Shown one piece after another: positions 1 to 8,690 of a stretch of 64,000 nucleotides of DNA. Each line of letters starts with the position of its first letter. Positions within the stretch are counted from its first letter, which is position 1. Origin of the DNA: Arachnia propionica. GTDB taxonomy: Bacteria > Actinomycetota > Actinomycetes > Propionibacteriales > Propionibacteriaceae. The stretch lies in assembly GCF_003859805.1 (NCBI RefSeq), contig NZ_RQZG01000013.1:44889-108888 (forward strand). Direction: 5' to 3'. The notes below the pieces were generated by a model, which made no database searches, was not told the origin of the DNA, and was given only the letters and a program-made list of their open reading frames with translations. The position numbers were made by a program, and so were the translations under genes.

Positions 1-532
1 CGAACAGCGGCCCGGGCAGGGGAGCTCCCGTCGTCGGCTCCCAGCAACGGATCCGTCGATCATCCCCACCCGAGACCAGCCGACCATCCGGGAGGAAGGC
101 CAGAGCGGTGATGCCCTCACCCGGATCCTGCCACGAGGCCAGGAGCCTCCCGGAGGAGAGGTCGTGGACGGTGACCGGCCGGTCGTCCCCCGCCGTCGCC
201 ACCTGAGCCTCGCCGCTCACCGCCAGCGCCAGGGTGATGGCGTCGGGACCATCCGGCAGGAGAATCGGGGAACCGATCATCTCACCGGTGCTCGGGTCGA
301 GGACGGTGAGGGTCTCGGGGTCCTCCAGCAGCACCAGGCGACCCGACCGGGCGACGGCGTCCTCGACCCCGTCACGGCGGAACACGACGCCGTCGTCCTC
401 GAGGTCGTGGATGGTCAGGCCGTCATCACCGAGCAGTGCCACCCGAGCCGAGGACAGTTCGACGACCCGGCGCACAGAGGTGCCGATGTGCCAGCGCCTC
501 GACCACGTGGGCAGCGCAGGTGTGATCTCCAC
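1..532 (-). CDS. WD40-like beta-propeller protein, 3' end outside window
   Basis: This reading frame runs off the left edge and shows the N-terminal 177 residues of a WD40-like protein. The repeats carry blade-like phrases such as GGDDRRIRCWEPTTG and STGEMIGSPI. A GTG start at 532 is preceded by GGAGG at 536-540, a rather short spacing. The gene begins 8 bases after the stop of the next propeller gene, so the two are probably one operon. Such proteins usually serve as protein-binding scaffolds. No enzymatic motif is visible and the partner is unknown. The start codon is the least certain part of the call. Confidence 0.7.
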   Translation of the reverse strand, partial: MEITPALPTWSRRWHIGTSVRRVVELSSARVALLGDDGLTIHDLEDDGVVFRRDGVEDAVARSGRLVLLEDPETLTVLDPSTGEMIGSPILLPDGPDAITLALAVSGEAQVATAGDDRPVTVHDLSSGRLLASWQDPGEGITALAFLPDGRLVSGGDDRRIRCWEPTTGAPLPGPLF

Positions 533-540
533 GTCCCTCC

Positions 541-1662
541 TCAGGCCTGGGTAAAGTCGACGACGGCCCAGCCGTCCTCCAGACCGAGGGCCAGGCGACC
601 GTCCGGCAGGGCCAGCAGGCTGAGGACGTTCGCCACCTCGGAGGCCGAGCCGGGACGACGGGGGCTGACCGTGGTGACGCGCCGCCACCCGTGTGGCTCC
701 CACAGCTCGATCCGGTCGTGGAAATCCAGGGCCAGGTGATCGCCTGCGGGGAAGGCGCTGCGCAGCCCGCTGCCCGGTTCCGTGCCGAGGGTCACGATCT
801 CCTCACCGGCCCGGATGTGCCACACGGTGGCTCGCCCGCCGGAGTCGACGCTGATCGCGACGGGACCGACCCCGGGGAGGTCGGCCATGGCCGCATTCCA
901 GTTGGCCTCCCAGCTGTGCAGCAGGGAACCGGAATCCAGGCTCCAGCACTCGAGGTCCTGGTCCAGGACGGCGACAGCGAGCCCACCACCGTCGGGGATG
1001 AACGGCAGCAGCGTGGTGAACTCCGGGGAGACCTGGACGTCGCGCCCGACCCGTTCCCCCGAGTCGGGACACCAGGCACGGATGGTGCCGTCGCTGCTCC
1101 CGGCGACCAGCAGCGTGTTCCCGGCGCGGCTGGGCAGGGTCTCCAGCGCGACGACCCGGTGGCCGACGAGTTCGAGCGGCGGTGCGTCGGACTCGCCGGT
1201 CGTGGCGTCGATCAGGTGGATGTGCCCGTCCTCGGCCACGGCCAGCCTCGGACCGGAGGCGGTCTCCAGCCCGAGCACGGCGACCACCGGACGGGGGGAG
1301 TCGCCGAACTGGACGGGGTGCCGTACCAGATGTCCCTCCTCGGGGTCCCACAGCTGCACCGAGTCGATGTTGAGCGACGACACCAGGCGTGGTCCACCAT
1401 CGATGTCGAGGCAGGTCAGTGAACGGGCCGCCTCGCCCAGGAGGGCGTGACGGGAGGCGTCGGGCAGCGCCTGGAACGGGCCCACCAGCAGGGCCCCGGT
1501 GTCGGCGTCCCACACCCGCAGCACCTCCTCGGCGGTACAGGTCACCACCTGGACCCGTCCCTTGACGGTGTAGCTGGCCAAGGCGACGGTGCCAGGGGTC
1601 GCCTCGCCGAGATCGACGGCATCGGGGGCCGTGATTCGGCGGTAGCGGATCCGGTGCCGCAT
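541..1662 (-). CDS. WD40-like beta-propeller protein (373 aa)
   Basis: The protein has blade-like repeats across its whole length, for example LRVWDADTGALL, VQLWDPEEGHL and GTIRAWCPDSGE. It has no signal peptide or membrane segment, so it should be cytoplasmic. Its last residues read ALPDGRLALGLEDGWAVVDF, a tail shared with three other propeller genes in this window (ending at 2209, 9946 and 12146). It leads a probable two-gene operon with the partial propeller gene downstream and is transcribed away from the YdeI-like gene at 1767. A weak AGGA lies 9 bases before the ATG. The function is unknown; a protein-binding scaffold is an inference from the fold. Confidence 0.8.
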   Translation of the reverse strand: MRHRIRYRRITAPDAVDLGEATPGTVALASYTVKGRVQVVTCTAEEVLRVWDADTGALLVGPFQALPDASRHALLGEAARSLTCLDIDGGPRLVSSLNIDSVQLWDPEEGHLVRHPVQFGDSPRPVVAVLGLETASGPRLAVAEDGHIHLIDATTGESDAPPLELVGHRVVALETLPSRAGNTLLVAGSSDGTIRAWCPDSGERVGRDVQVSPEFTTLLPFIPDGGGLAVAVLDQDLECWSLDSGSLLHSWEANWNAAMADLPGVGPVAISVDSGGRATVWHIRAGEEIVTLGTEPGSGLRSAFPAGDHLALDFHDRIELWEPHGWRRVTTVSPRRPGSASEVANVLSLLALPDGRLALGLEDGWAVVDFTQA

Positions 1663-1753
1663 GCGTGATCGTCCTGTCGTCCGGCATCAGGTTGTGGATT
1701 GAACCGAGGCTACCGGGTGCCGTCGCGTCGCGGGGGCGGATGTTGTCAGCCAG

Positions 1754-1766
1754 TAGGCTTGAGGAC
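1754..1766 (+). promoter_or_regulatory. -10 TAGGCT of a leaderless promoter
   Basis: TAGGCT at 1754-1759 is followed by 7 bases and then the ATG at 1767. There is no Shine-Dalgarno sequence. Confidence 0.6.
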
Positions 1767-2207
1767 ATGAGTGTGAGCTTCCGGGCGGTCGTCACACCCC
1801 ACGGTCCGGCCGGGGGCATCGAGTTGACCGAGGAACAAGCTGCTGCCCTCAGCGCGGCGAAGCAGCCACCGGTGGTGGTCACGATCGGGCAGCACAGTGT
1901 GCGGGCCCGGGTGTCACGGATGGGTGGTTCACCGTGTGTCTTCCTCAGCAGGGCCAGCCGGGCAGCGCTCGGGGTGGAGATCGGCGACGAGGTGGAGGTC
2001 ACCGTCGCCCTCGACCTCGGGGAACGGGTGATCGTCCCACCACGCCCCATCCAGGAGCGGCTCGACGCCGATCCGGCTGTGCGGAAGGCCTGGGAGAAGC
2101 TCTCCTACAGTCACCAGCGGGAATGGGCGATGGCGGTCGACGACGCGAAGAAGGATGAGACCAAACAACGTCGCGTGGACCAGATGGTGAAGAAGTTGCT
2201 GGGCTGA
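1767..2207 (+). CDS. DUF1905 / YdeI-OmpD-associated family protein (146 aa)
   Basis: Residues about 3-85 form a small beta-rich domain like DUF1905 (with VSRMGGSPCVFLSRASRAALG and GDEVEVTV). Residues about 95-145 resemble the YdeI/OmpD-associated helical domain (AWEKLSYSHQREWAMAVDDA, then a KR-rich tail). This two-domain arrangement is common in actinobacteria, and its biochemical role is not established. I chose the ATG at 1767 because conserved sequence begins there and the promoter hexamer sits just upstream. A start at 1665 would add an unrelated leader. The gene converges on the propeller gene ending at 2209, with a single base between the stop codons. Confidence 0.8.
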   Translation: MSVSFRAVVTPHGPAGGIELTEEQAAALSAAKQPPVVVTIGQHSVRARVSRMGGSPCVFLSRASRAALGVEIGDEVEVTVALDLGERVIVPPRPIQERLDADPAVRKAWEKLSYSHQREWAMAVDDAKKDETKQRRVDQMVKKLLG

Positions 2208-2208
2208 C

Positions 2209-4125
2209 TCAGCGGTTCAGCTCCAGCCTGAGCCAGCCGTCCCAACGAGTGAGCGCCAGGGAACCGTCCGGCAGCGCTGCGATGACGTGCGCGTCGACCT
2301 CTGCATGGGAGAGTTCCTGACCGGTCTCCGGGTCCACGTGGTGGAGGGTGCCGATGTCGGTGAGGTACACCACCGTGTGGTCGGGCAGCGCCGTGACCGA
2401 GATCGGGGAACCGCCACCTCGGGGCATCCAGCTGACCAGCAGGGTGCCGTCGTCGCCGTCGAACAGCAGCAGCTCGCCGTCCTCGGAGGCCGCCGCCACC
2501 CGGGGCCTGCCCCGCCGGGAACGGAACGCGACCAGACCGACCACCCAGCCATCGCACACGTGAGCCGCGACCTGGCGGCCCTCGGCGTCCCAGAACCGCA
2601 CGGTACCGTCCTGACCACAAGTGACCAGGCGACGGTGCCCGGCCCGGTCGCTCCAGGCCACGACCTGGCGCACCTCGTCGTCATGGTCCATCAACGCCCC
2701 GACCTGCCTGCGGGTGCTGGGGTCCCACACCCGGACGGTGCCGTCCTCACCACCGGTGGCGATCAGGAGCTGTTCTCCCTCCCGCCACGCCGTGACGGCC
2801 AGGACGCCGGGATGTTGGTCGTGGGCCAGCCAGGAGGCGATCCTGTCCTCGGGGTCCGTGGCCGCGCGATCCCAGATCCGCACCGTGCCGTCGCCGTATC
2901 CGACGACCACGCGGGTGGCATCCAGCGCGACCCCGCACAGCGCCTCGGCCTTGGAGGTGAGTGCCGGTCCCACCGCGTGTCCCTCGGCCAGATCCCACTC
3001 CCGCACCCTCTTCCCCTCGCCGAGGAACACGTGTCGGTCATGGGTCGGGACCAGCCAGGTGCTCCTCCCGACACGGTGGGGCGGCACCTCGGACGAGCCG
3101 TCGGTGAACGTGATGGCCTCGCCCTCCCTCTGGGCCAGGGCGAGGCGGCCATCGGGGCACCGCGTTGCGTGGGTGACATGCCCGAACGGACCGACGAGTG
3201 GGCCTGTGACTAGGTCCTTGGTGGTGGCGTCCCAGGTGTGGGAGGTGCCGTCACCGGACAGGGCGAACAGTCGCGGGCCGGTGGACTCGGGCAGCACCAG
3301 CAGCGGATCGACGGAGTGCAGCCCGGGGGCGGTGATGGTGTCGACGAGCTCCCCGCTCAGACCGTCCAGCACCGCGATGGACTGCTCGGTGACCCGGCCG
3401 ACGGGAACCGCGACCCGCACGTCCTCGCCGATGCGCCACGCGGCGACGGTGGTCAGCGAGCGTTCGATGGGCGGTCCCGGGGGCGTGAACGTGGTCACGA
3501 GTCGACGCCGCTTCGCGGTGGGTTCCCAGACCTGCAGGCACCCGTTGCGGTGTGAGACCGCGAGCAGCTGACGGCCGTCGGCGGTGGTGACGGTGGCCAG
3601 GCCGGAGACGCCGAATCCCTGCCCCCGCAGCGGGGAGTCCAGCCGCTTCCCGGTGGTGGCGTCGCGGACCTCCACCCCCTCGGTGTCGCTGGCGAAGGCG
3701 ATCAGGACCCGACCACCCTCGGTCCACGCGGCGAACGGGGTGAAGGGGGAGTGGCGGGTCCTGAGACGTCGAAGCTGCTGACCGGTGACCAGGTCCCACA
3801 CCGACATCTCGCCGTCGGGATGAGCGAGCGCCACCTCGAAGCCGGACAGCAGGCACAGGTTCGAGACCCTCTCCCCGACGGTGACCCGGGCGGTGATCTC
3901 CCCGGAGGCGGTGTCGATCACCCGGAGATCCCCCTCGAAGGAGACCGAGACCAGACGTGACTCACCGGTGGGGGTCTCCCAGGCGATCATCTCCTGGGAC
4001 GTCCCGGTGCCCTTGATCGTGACCCCGGTGTGATGGGCGCGTCGTGCGCGTCGGGCGAGCCGCCACGGCCCGAGCACGACTCCGGGGACCAGCGGATCGG
4101 TCCATCGTTGCAACTCGTCGGTCAT
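2209..4125 (-). CDS. WD40 repeat protein (638 aa)
   Basis: This is a long propeller protein with at least ten blade-like repeats. Canonical ones include GTVRIWDRAATDPEDRI, GTVRVWDPSTRRQVGAL and GTVRFWDAEGRQ in the C-terminal half. The length could hold one large or two stacked propellers. No signal peptide or catalytic domain is visible. The tail ALPDGSLALTRWDGWLRLEL is the most divergent copy of the family signature. The ATG at 4125 is preceded by GGGAGGGG and begins MTDELQRW. An upstream GTG would add 12 residues without a ribosome site. It is likely a scaffold of unknown partners. Confidence 0.85.
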   Translation of the reverse strand: MTDELQRWTDPLVPGVVLGPWRLARRARRAHHTGVTIKGTGTSQEMIAWETPTGESRLVSVSFEGDLRVIDTASGEITARVTVGERVSNLCLLSGFEVALAHPDGEMSVWDLVTGQQLRRLRTRHSPFTPFAAWTEGGRVLIAFASDTEGVEVRDATTGKRLDSPLRGQGFGVSGLATVTTADGRQLLAVSHRNGCLQVWEPTAKRRRLVTTFTPPGPPIERSLTTVAAWRIGEDVRVAVPVGRVTEQSIAVLDGLSGELVDTITAPGLHSVDPLLVLPESTGPRLFALSGDGTSHTWDATTKDLVTGPLVGPFGHVTHATRCPDGRLALAQREGEAITFTDGSSEVPPHRVGRSTWLVPTHDRHVFLGEGKRVREWDLAEGHAVGPALTSKAEALCGVALDATRVVVGYGDGTVRIWDRAATDPEDRIASWLAHDQHPGVLAVTAWREGEQLLIATGGEDGTVRVWDPSTRRQVGALMDHDDEVRQVVAWSDRAGHRRLVTCGQDGTVRFWDAEGRQVAAHVCDGWVVGLVAFRSRRGRPRVAAASEDGELLLFDGDDGTLLVSWMPRGGGSPISVTALPDHTVVYLTDIGTLHHVDPETGQELSHAEVDAHVIAALPDGSLALTRWDGWLRLELNR

Positions 4126-4259
4126 CGCCCCTCCCTCGCCTGTGCGCCAGACCCGGCACATGCAAAGGTAGCGCTGAGCCGGATCCTGTTCTCAGCTCTG
4201 CGTGGGGGATTTTTGGAGGACACGGCGCACGGGGATGCGGCGACGCCACGGGACCGGAC

Positions 4260-4280
4260 TGTGCCGCATCCGGCGGCACA
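4260..4280 (-). terminator. Hairpin downstream of the glycosyltransferase gene
   Basis: TGTGCCGC at 4260-4267 pairs with GCGGCACA at 4273-4280, giving an 8-bp GC-rich stem with a 5-base loop, 10 bases past the stop at 4290. There is no U-tract, as is common in high-GC actinobacteria. Confidence 0.5.
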
Positions 4281-4289
4281 CCGGCCAGG

Positions 4290-5525
4290 TCAGCTCCCCA
4301 GTCGGGAACGGATCTCGGCGGCGCAGCGAGCTGGGCCATCCTGGGTGCGGAACAGCTCGGCCATGCGGGCCGCCGCCTGGTGCGTCGCCCGGTCCTTGAG
4401 CAGCCACGTCACCGCTTTCGCCCAGTCGGTGCGTGCCGCCTGCCTGCGTGTGACGAGCCTCGCATTGCCGAACTCCACGCATCGGGTGACGTTGTAGCGC
4501 TGCTCGAACTGCAGCGGGATCCCGATGAAGGGCCAACCGCTGGCGCAGCTGGTCTGCACGGTGCCCTCGCCGCCGTGGGTGATGGCGACGTCCACCAGGT
4601 TGCCGAGTTCGTGCACCGGCAGCCAGTCCGTGACGTGGACGTTGCCCGGCAGCGCGGCGATGTCCTCGTCGCTGAGGTAGAGCCTGGTCGGGGAGAGCAC
4701 CGTCACGTCGGCCCGGGAGAGGCCGTGCAGCACCTGCAGCGCCAGGCCCCGGTTGGCAGAGCTGCCCATCGCCACCAGCACGACGGGCCGCCCTGCGTCA
4801 CGGATCCGGGCGACCTCGTCGGGGATCGGGAGGTCGAGCTGCGCGTACAGCGGGCCGACGGCGACGTGGGTGTCGTCGAGGGTGCACCAGTCCGGGATGA
4901 GCTCCGGCGGCGAGGCCAGCAGGTTGACGTCGGCGTCGATGAACCTCACCATGCTCCGCGGCAGGTCCAGACCACACTCCTCGGCGACGGTGGTGAAACT
5001 CCGCGGGATGGGGATCGCCCGGGACAGCACGGTGCGGATGAACCACGCCCAGCCGCGATCCGTGAACCGCTGCCAGACGGTGCCGGTGGGCAGGAACCCG
5101 GTACGGCGCATCTGGGTCATGTGGGGCAGCGAGTAGGCGAACGGTTTGGCGTAGTACAGCGGCACCCCCTCGGCGCGGGCGGAGATCAGCTGCGTCACCG
5201 TCGTCCCGATGACAACCGCCTCGGGGCGCAACTCCCGGATCAGCGCCCGCTCGGAGGCGACACGTTCCCGCACCATCGACGTTGTGAACGGATGTTTCCA
5301 TCCGCGGCCCTGATCCAGGGCCAGGGCCATGTCCCCCTCCTCGTCGGTCAGCACGGGAGTGAGGGGGCGGTACTCGAATCCCGTGTCGAGGATGGGGGCG
5401 ATGAAGCGGTCGGAGAAACCGGCGAAGACACAGCGGAACTCCGGCAGCCGACGGGCCACCTCCACACAACGGGTGACCTCCGCGAAGTTGAAGGTCTCCG
5501 GGGCGAACAGCAGGGTCCTGGTCAT
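4290..5525 (-). CDS. MGT/GT1-like glycosyltransferase (411 aa)
   Basis: The protein has the GT-B layout of nucleotide-sugar dependent glycosyltransferases of the macrolide/UDP-glucosyl type. The N-terminal acceptor half opens with TLLFAPETFNFAEVTRC. The C-terminal donor half carries VVLVAMGSSANRG and the donor-binding motif HGGEGTV at residue 317, followed by GWPFIGIPLQFEQ. The acceptor is unknown; small hydrophobic molecules are typical for the family. The ATG at 5525 has GAGGTGA upstream and matches where conserved sequence begins, unlike a start 18 codons earlier. A perfect 14-bp palindrome lies 31 bases upstream and may control it. Confidence 0.85.
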   Translation of the reverse strand: MTRTLLFAPETFNFAEVTRCVEVARRLPEFRCVFAGFSDRFIAPILDTGFEYRPLTPVLTDEEGDMALALDQGRGWKHPFTTSMVRERVASERALIRELRPEAVVIGTTVTQLISARAEGVPLYYAKPFAYSLPHMTQMRRTGFLPTGTVWQRFTDRGWAWFIRTVLSRAIPIPRSFTTVAEECGLDLPRSMVRFIDADVNLLASPPELIPDWCTLDDTHVAVGPLYAQLDLPIPDEVARIRDAGRPVVLVAMGSSANRGLALQVLHGLSRADVTVLSPTRLYLSDEDIAALPGNVHVTDWLPVHELGNLVDVAITHGGEGTVQTSCASGWPFIGIPLQFEQRYNVTRCVEFGNARLVTRRQAARTDWAKAVTWLLKDRATHQAAARMAELFRTQDGPARCAAEIRSRLGS

Positions 5526-5556
5526 CGTCACCTCACAACATTGGTCCCACGTGCCA

Positions 5557-5570
5557 TTGTTCCGGAACAA
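5557..5570. promoter_or_regulatory. Perfect palindrome TTGTTCCGGAACAA, candidate operator
   Basis: This 14-bp perfect inverted repeat lies in the 84-bp gap between the SMI1/KNR4-like gene and the glycosyltransferase, 31 bases before the latter's start. It is too weak for a terminator and suits a dimeric repressor site. Which regulator binds it is unknown. Confidence 0.45.
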
Positions 5571-5609
5571 GAGAGACAATGCGGCAGCCTGGTGACGCAG
5601 GTGGGTCGC

Positions 5610-6638
5610 TCAGCGGGCCAGGATGAGATCGACGGCGTCGGTGTGGTCCTGGCCCTTCGTGCGCATCTGGTCGAGGCGGTCGGTCAAGGAGGGGATGAGG
5701 CCGGGGGCGCGGGTGGCGAGGATGTGGATCAGCAGGGCGTCGCTGGCGTGGTCGAGGAGGGGGCGGGTGGCCTCGGGGTCGAACTGGGCGAGCAGGGCCA
5801 GGCAGTGGTCGCGCAGCCGTGGGTCGTCCGTCGTCTCGTGGTACTCGCGGAGTGTGGCGATGCGTGTCGGCCCCAACTTCGGCAGGCCGCCGATCATCCG
5901 GAGGTGGAGATTGCTGGTGCGGTGTGCGGTGCCGTCGGCCATGGCCTCGTCGAGTCGGCGGAACAGCTCGCGGGGACCGAGACCGTAGGTGCGCCACGAC
6001 CTGCGCACGCCGTCGCCGAGGATGTCGTCGAGCCACGCCTCGTACCAGCTGAGGAAGTCGTCGCCGACGATCTCGGGTGGGCCGTCCGGGAAGTCGTGCT
6101 CCCAGTTCGAGGAGATGACCGAGCCGCGTGCAGGTCCGGAGAGGATGAGGCCGTGGAAGTCACTGCAGCCTCCGCAGGTGAGGTAGAAGACACCGTGATG
6201 GATCCTGTCGAGCAGCTTGTCATGAGCCTTCTCGGAGAGGCCTTTGGTGCTGCCGAAGGTGCGTTTCCACTGGTCCTCGGTGAGGGAGCCGATGAGGGCG
6301 TCACGCTTCATCAGCTTCCTGCGGCGACCGTGGTCCTTGCGTTCCAGGGGCATGAGTCCGTAGATCGGTCCGGCCCCGAACCCTTCGTGGAAGTAGCCGG
6401 GGCGACCACGTCCGCCGTCGCCGACCTCGGTGACGAAGCGGACGTAGGAGTCGGGGAGTTGGATCTGTTTCCGGGCCTCGTAGCTCCGGACGGTGTCGAT
6501 GCCGAGGGGTGGATGGAGGATGTAGTCGTGATCGGCGGCGCCGGAGTAGTCGCGGAAGTGGTCGACGAGGCGGGCGACGGCGAGCTTGCGTCGGATCCTC
6601 TCCGTTGGACTGGCAATGTCGTCGAGGGGGAAGGCCAT
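5610..6638 (-). CDS. SMI1/KNR4 (SUKH)-like protein, copy 2 (342 aa)
   Basis: Residues about 40-190 resemble the SMI1/KNR4 fold: LPDSYVRFVTEVGDGG, then GAGPIYGLMPLE and a glycine-rich segment with CSDFHGLILSGPARG. In bacteria this superfamily contains many immunity proteins of polymorphic toxins. The C-terminal third is a helical extension that is nearly the same in the neighbouring copy (RDHCLALLAQFDPEATRPLL). The ATG at 6638 begins MAFPLDDIASPTERIRR, matching the start of its paralog; a longer frame upstream is low-complexity shadow. It is last in a three-gene operon, 31 bases after the paralog. No cognate toxin is visible. Confidence 0.75.
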   Translation of the reverse strand: MAFPLDDIASPTERIRRKLAVARLVDHFRDYSGAADHDYILHPPLGIDTVRSYEARKQIQLPDSYVRFVTEVGDGGRGRPGYFHEGFGAGPIYGLMPLERKDHGRRRKLMKRDALIGSLTEDQWKRTFGSTKGLSEKAHDKLLDRIHHGVFYLTCGGCSDFHGLILSGPARGSVISSNWEHDFPDGPPEIVGDDFLSWYEAWLDDILGDGVRRSWRTYGLGPRELFRRLDEAMADGTAHRTSNLHLRMIGGLPKLGPTRIATLREYHETTDDPRLRDHCLALLAQFDPEATRPLLDHASDALLIHILATRAPGLIPSLTDRLDQMRTKGQDHTDAVDLILAR

Positions 6639-6669
6639 GGACGAATCGTGGCACAGGTGCCAGCCGGGA

Positions 6670-7671
6670 TCACACGCGACGGATGAGGTCGACGGCGTCG
6701 GCGTGGTCCTGGCTCTTCGTGCGCATCTGGTTGAGGCGGTCGGTGAAGGAGGGGGTGAGGCTGGGGGCGCGGGTGACGAGGATGTGGATGAGGAGGGCGT
6801 CGGTGGCGTGGTCGAGGAGGGGGCGGGTGGCGTCGGGGTCGAACTGGGCGAGCAGGGCCAAACAGTGGTCGCGGACCCGCTCATCCCTGGCTGTTCGCCG
6901 GTACTCCTGCAGCAGGGCGATCTGCTCCGGGTCGAGGCCGGGGAGGCCGCCGATCAGCTGCAGGTGAAACCGCTTGCGTCGCGCGGCTGTGTCGTCGGCC
7001 ACACCCGCCGCCAGGTCGTCGAAGAGCTGGCCGGGGCCGCGGCCGGGGTCCCGCCATGCCCGGGGCACCCCGTCGCCGAGGGCATGGTCGAGCCAGGCCT
7101 CATACCAGGTGAGGAAGTCGTCCGCGACGATCGCGGGCGGGGTTTCCAGGAAGTCGCCGTCACCCATCGCATGGATCACCGACCCGGCCAGGGGGCCACA
7201 CAGGATGAGACCGTGGAACGCGCCGCAGCCGCCCTCGCTGACCGGGAGGACGGCATCCTGGATCCGTGCCAGGATGTCCCGGTCCGGGCGGTCGGCCCCA
7301 TGGAAGACGCTGCGCCACTCGTCGTCTGTCACCTCGCCCGGCGTGATCGTCTCCTGCCAGCTGTGCTCCTCGTGCTCGAGGGGGATGATGCCGTGGCCGG
7401 GGCCGGCACCCAGGCCGTCGTTGGTGTGTCCGGGGTGGCGAGGTCCCCCGTCGCCCACCTCGGTGATGAAGCGGACACAGGCCTCCGGAAGGGTGATCCG
7501 TCGTGTGGCCTCGAACCGTCGAACGGTGTCGAGTTCCAGCGGTGGATGGAGGACGTAGTCGTGGGATGCCGCCCCGAAGACGTCGCGGAAGTGGTCGACG
7601 AGGCGGGCGACGGCGAGCTTGCGTCGGATCCGCTCCGTCGGACTGGCAATGTCATCGAGGGGAAGGGCCAT
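6670..7671 (-). CDS. SMI1/KNR4 (SUKH)-like protein, copy 1 (333 aa)
   Basis: This is a tandem paralog of the next gene downstream. The first 31 residues (MALPLDDIASPTERIRRKLA and on) and the C-terminal segment RDHCLALLAQFDPDATRPLL are almost identical in the two. The middle, which carries the SMI1/KNR4 core (LPEACVRFITEVGDGG), is much more divergent. The nucleotide sequence is also conserved at both ends. Conserved ends with a variable core suggest duplication followed by diversification or gene conversion. It starts 21 bases after the stop of the upstream acidic-tailed protein. An immunity-like binding role is inferred only from the fold family. Confidence 0.75.
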   Translation of the reverse strand: MALPLDDIASPTERIRRKLAVARLVDHFRDVFGAASHDYVLHPPLELDTVRRFEATRRITLPEACVRFITEVGDGGPRHPGHTNDGLGAGPGHGIIPLEHEEHSWQETITPGEVTDDEWRSVFHGADRPDRDILARIQDAVLPVSEGGCGAFHGLILCGPLAGSVIHAMGDGDFLETPPAIVADDFLTWYEAWLDHALGDGVPRAWRDPGRGPGQLFDDLAAGVADDTAARRKRFHLQLIGGLPGLDPEQIALLQEYRRTARDERVRDHCLALLAQFDPDATRPLLDHATDALLIHILVTRAPSLTPSFTDRLNQMRTKSQDHADAVDLIRRV

Positions 7672-7692
7672 GGGAATGCTGCTGCGCGTGGA

Positions 7693-8400
7693 TCAGACGG
7701 TGGGGTGGTACGGCTTCGCCTCGCCGAGCGGCATGCCCGGGCCAAGTTCCGTCCAGCGATCGGCGAAGGCCACGTGCACCTCGTCGAGGTCCTCGTCCTC
7801 CTCCGGCTCGTCGTCATCGTCGTCGAGGTCCTCGTCGTCGGCCATCTCATCGGGGTAGTGGTGGGCGACGACCTCGTTGCTGTGCCACCACCGGAACACG
7901 AAGTCGGTGAACGAATCCGCCACGCAACACCACGGGGCCTCGGTGATCCTCTCGTCGTCCACGTCCCGGCCGAGCGGGTACGGGGAGGCGACGATGCGGG
8001 AGGTGCCGTCGGGAAGCACGAGCAGCGCCCAGTGCAGCATGTCCTGGTGATCCCGCATCAACGCCAGGAGACGACCGCCCAGCCCCTCACGGAACTCCTG
8101 GCCCAGGTCGAACTGCACGAAGCTGAACGTCCGCAGCCGCGTCCACAGCCCACGCTCGAAGAACTCCCGGATGTCCTTCGGGCACTCGGCCAGGGCGGGG
8201 GAGGAGAGCGCTCCGGAATCGCAGTTGCCCATGTGGGTGGGCCACTCGGGACGCTCCGCCAGCCAGTCCCATCCCGCGGGGGTGGGAATCCCGAGGGCAT
8301 AGGGATACCCGACGTAGAACGCGACCGTTGCGGCGGCGTCGACCTCCTCGGGGTTCTGGACGGAGATCCACAGGTCCTGCGTTCGGGTCAAGGTCGTCAT
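7693..8400 (-). CDS. Hypothetical protein with acidic stretch (235 aa)
   Basis: I do not recognise the family. The N-terminal half contains aromatic and glycine-rich segments (VAFYVGYPYALGIPTP, FSFVQFDLGQEF), and the middle has HWALLVLPDGTSRIVASPYPL. Residues about 190-212 are almost purely acidic (DDEDLDDDDDEPEEDEDLDE), which is charge mimicry typical of nucleic-acid or basic-protein interactors. It is cytoplasmic, with no signal peptide. It leads the operon with the two SMI1/KNR4-like genes, so a shared immunity- or toxin-related job is possible but unproven. The start at 8400 is supported by TAGGGT seven bases upstream. Confidence 0.7.
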   Translation of the reverse strand: MTTLTRTQDLWISVQNPEEVDAAATVAFYVGYPYALGIPTPAGWDWLAERPEWPTHMGNCDSGALSSPALAECPKDIREFFERGLWTRLRTFSFVQFDLGQEFREGLGGRLLALMRDHQDMLHWALLVLPDGTSRIVASPYPLGRDVDDERITEAPWCCVADSFTDFVFRWWHSNEVVAHHYPDEMADDEDLDDDDDEPEEDEDLDEVHVAFADRWTELGPGMPLGEAKPYHPTV

Positions 8401-8413
8401 GGACTCAACCCTA
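8401..8413 (-). promoter_or_regulatory. -10 TAGGGT of a leaderless promoter
   Basis: On the minus strand TAGGGT (8408-8413) precedes the ATG at 8400 by 7 bases. Confidence 0.55.
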
Positions 8414-8523
8414 GGGGGGTGCTGATGGGCGACATCCACGGCGGTCGTCTGTGTGACCCCATCCGGGCACCCTCTCATGGGTCGCAACCATCGGGTCAGC
8501 GGTGCCGCCAGTTCGCCACTTCT

Positions 8524-8654
8524 CCGTTGGTCGAGCCGGACCGTGAGCATCAGCGAGCCGTCCGAGTCGGGATCTCCGCAAGGGCCCTGCGATCTCTCAC
8601 CAGGTCTCGACACGGGCCCCTCCACTGCGTTCCGGATCCAGGCTCGACCAGCGG
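8524..8654. repeat. REP-like element with 14-bp terminal inverted repeats
   Basis: CCGTTGGTCGAGCC (8524-8537) and GGCTCGACCAGCGG (8641-8654) are inverted repeats matching at 13 of 14 bases. The right part, from GGTCTCGACACGGG at 8603, belongs to a dispersed family with copies at 18991 and 50639. It fills much of the 303-base intergenic region 8401-8703, in which I see no other gene. Confidence 0.6.
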
Positions 8655-8690
8655 AAGGAAAGCACCTCGGCGGGACCCCGTGACAGGTCC

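Noticed and set aside
4044..6686. 880-codon plus-strand frame
   Set aside because: It is antisense to the glycosyltransferase and SUKH-like genes and is an artefact of high GC content.
6639..6884. N-terminal extension of the second SUKH-like gene (Ser/Thr/Pro-rich)
   Set aside because: It overlaps the end of the paralog in another frame, is low complexity, and the paralog itself starts with the same MAxPLDDIAS sequence.
8524..8654. The REP-like element as a new insertion sequence
   Set aside because: It has no coding capacity and no evident target duplication; the related copies differ in length, as expected for REP-type repeats.
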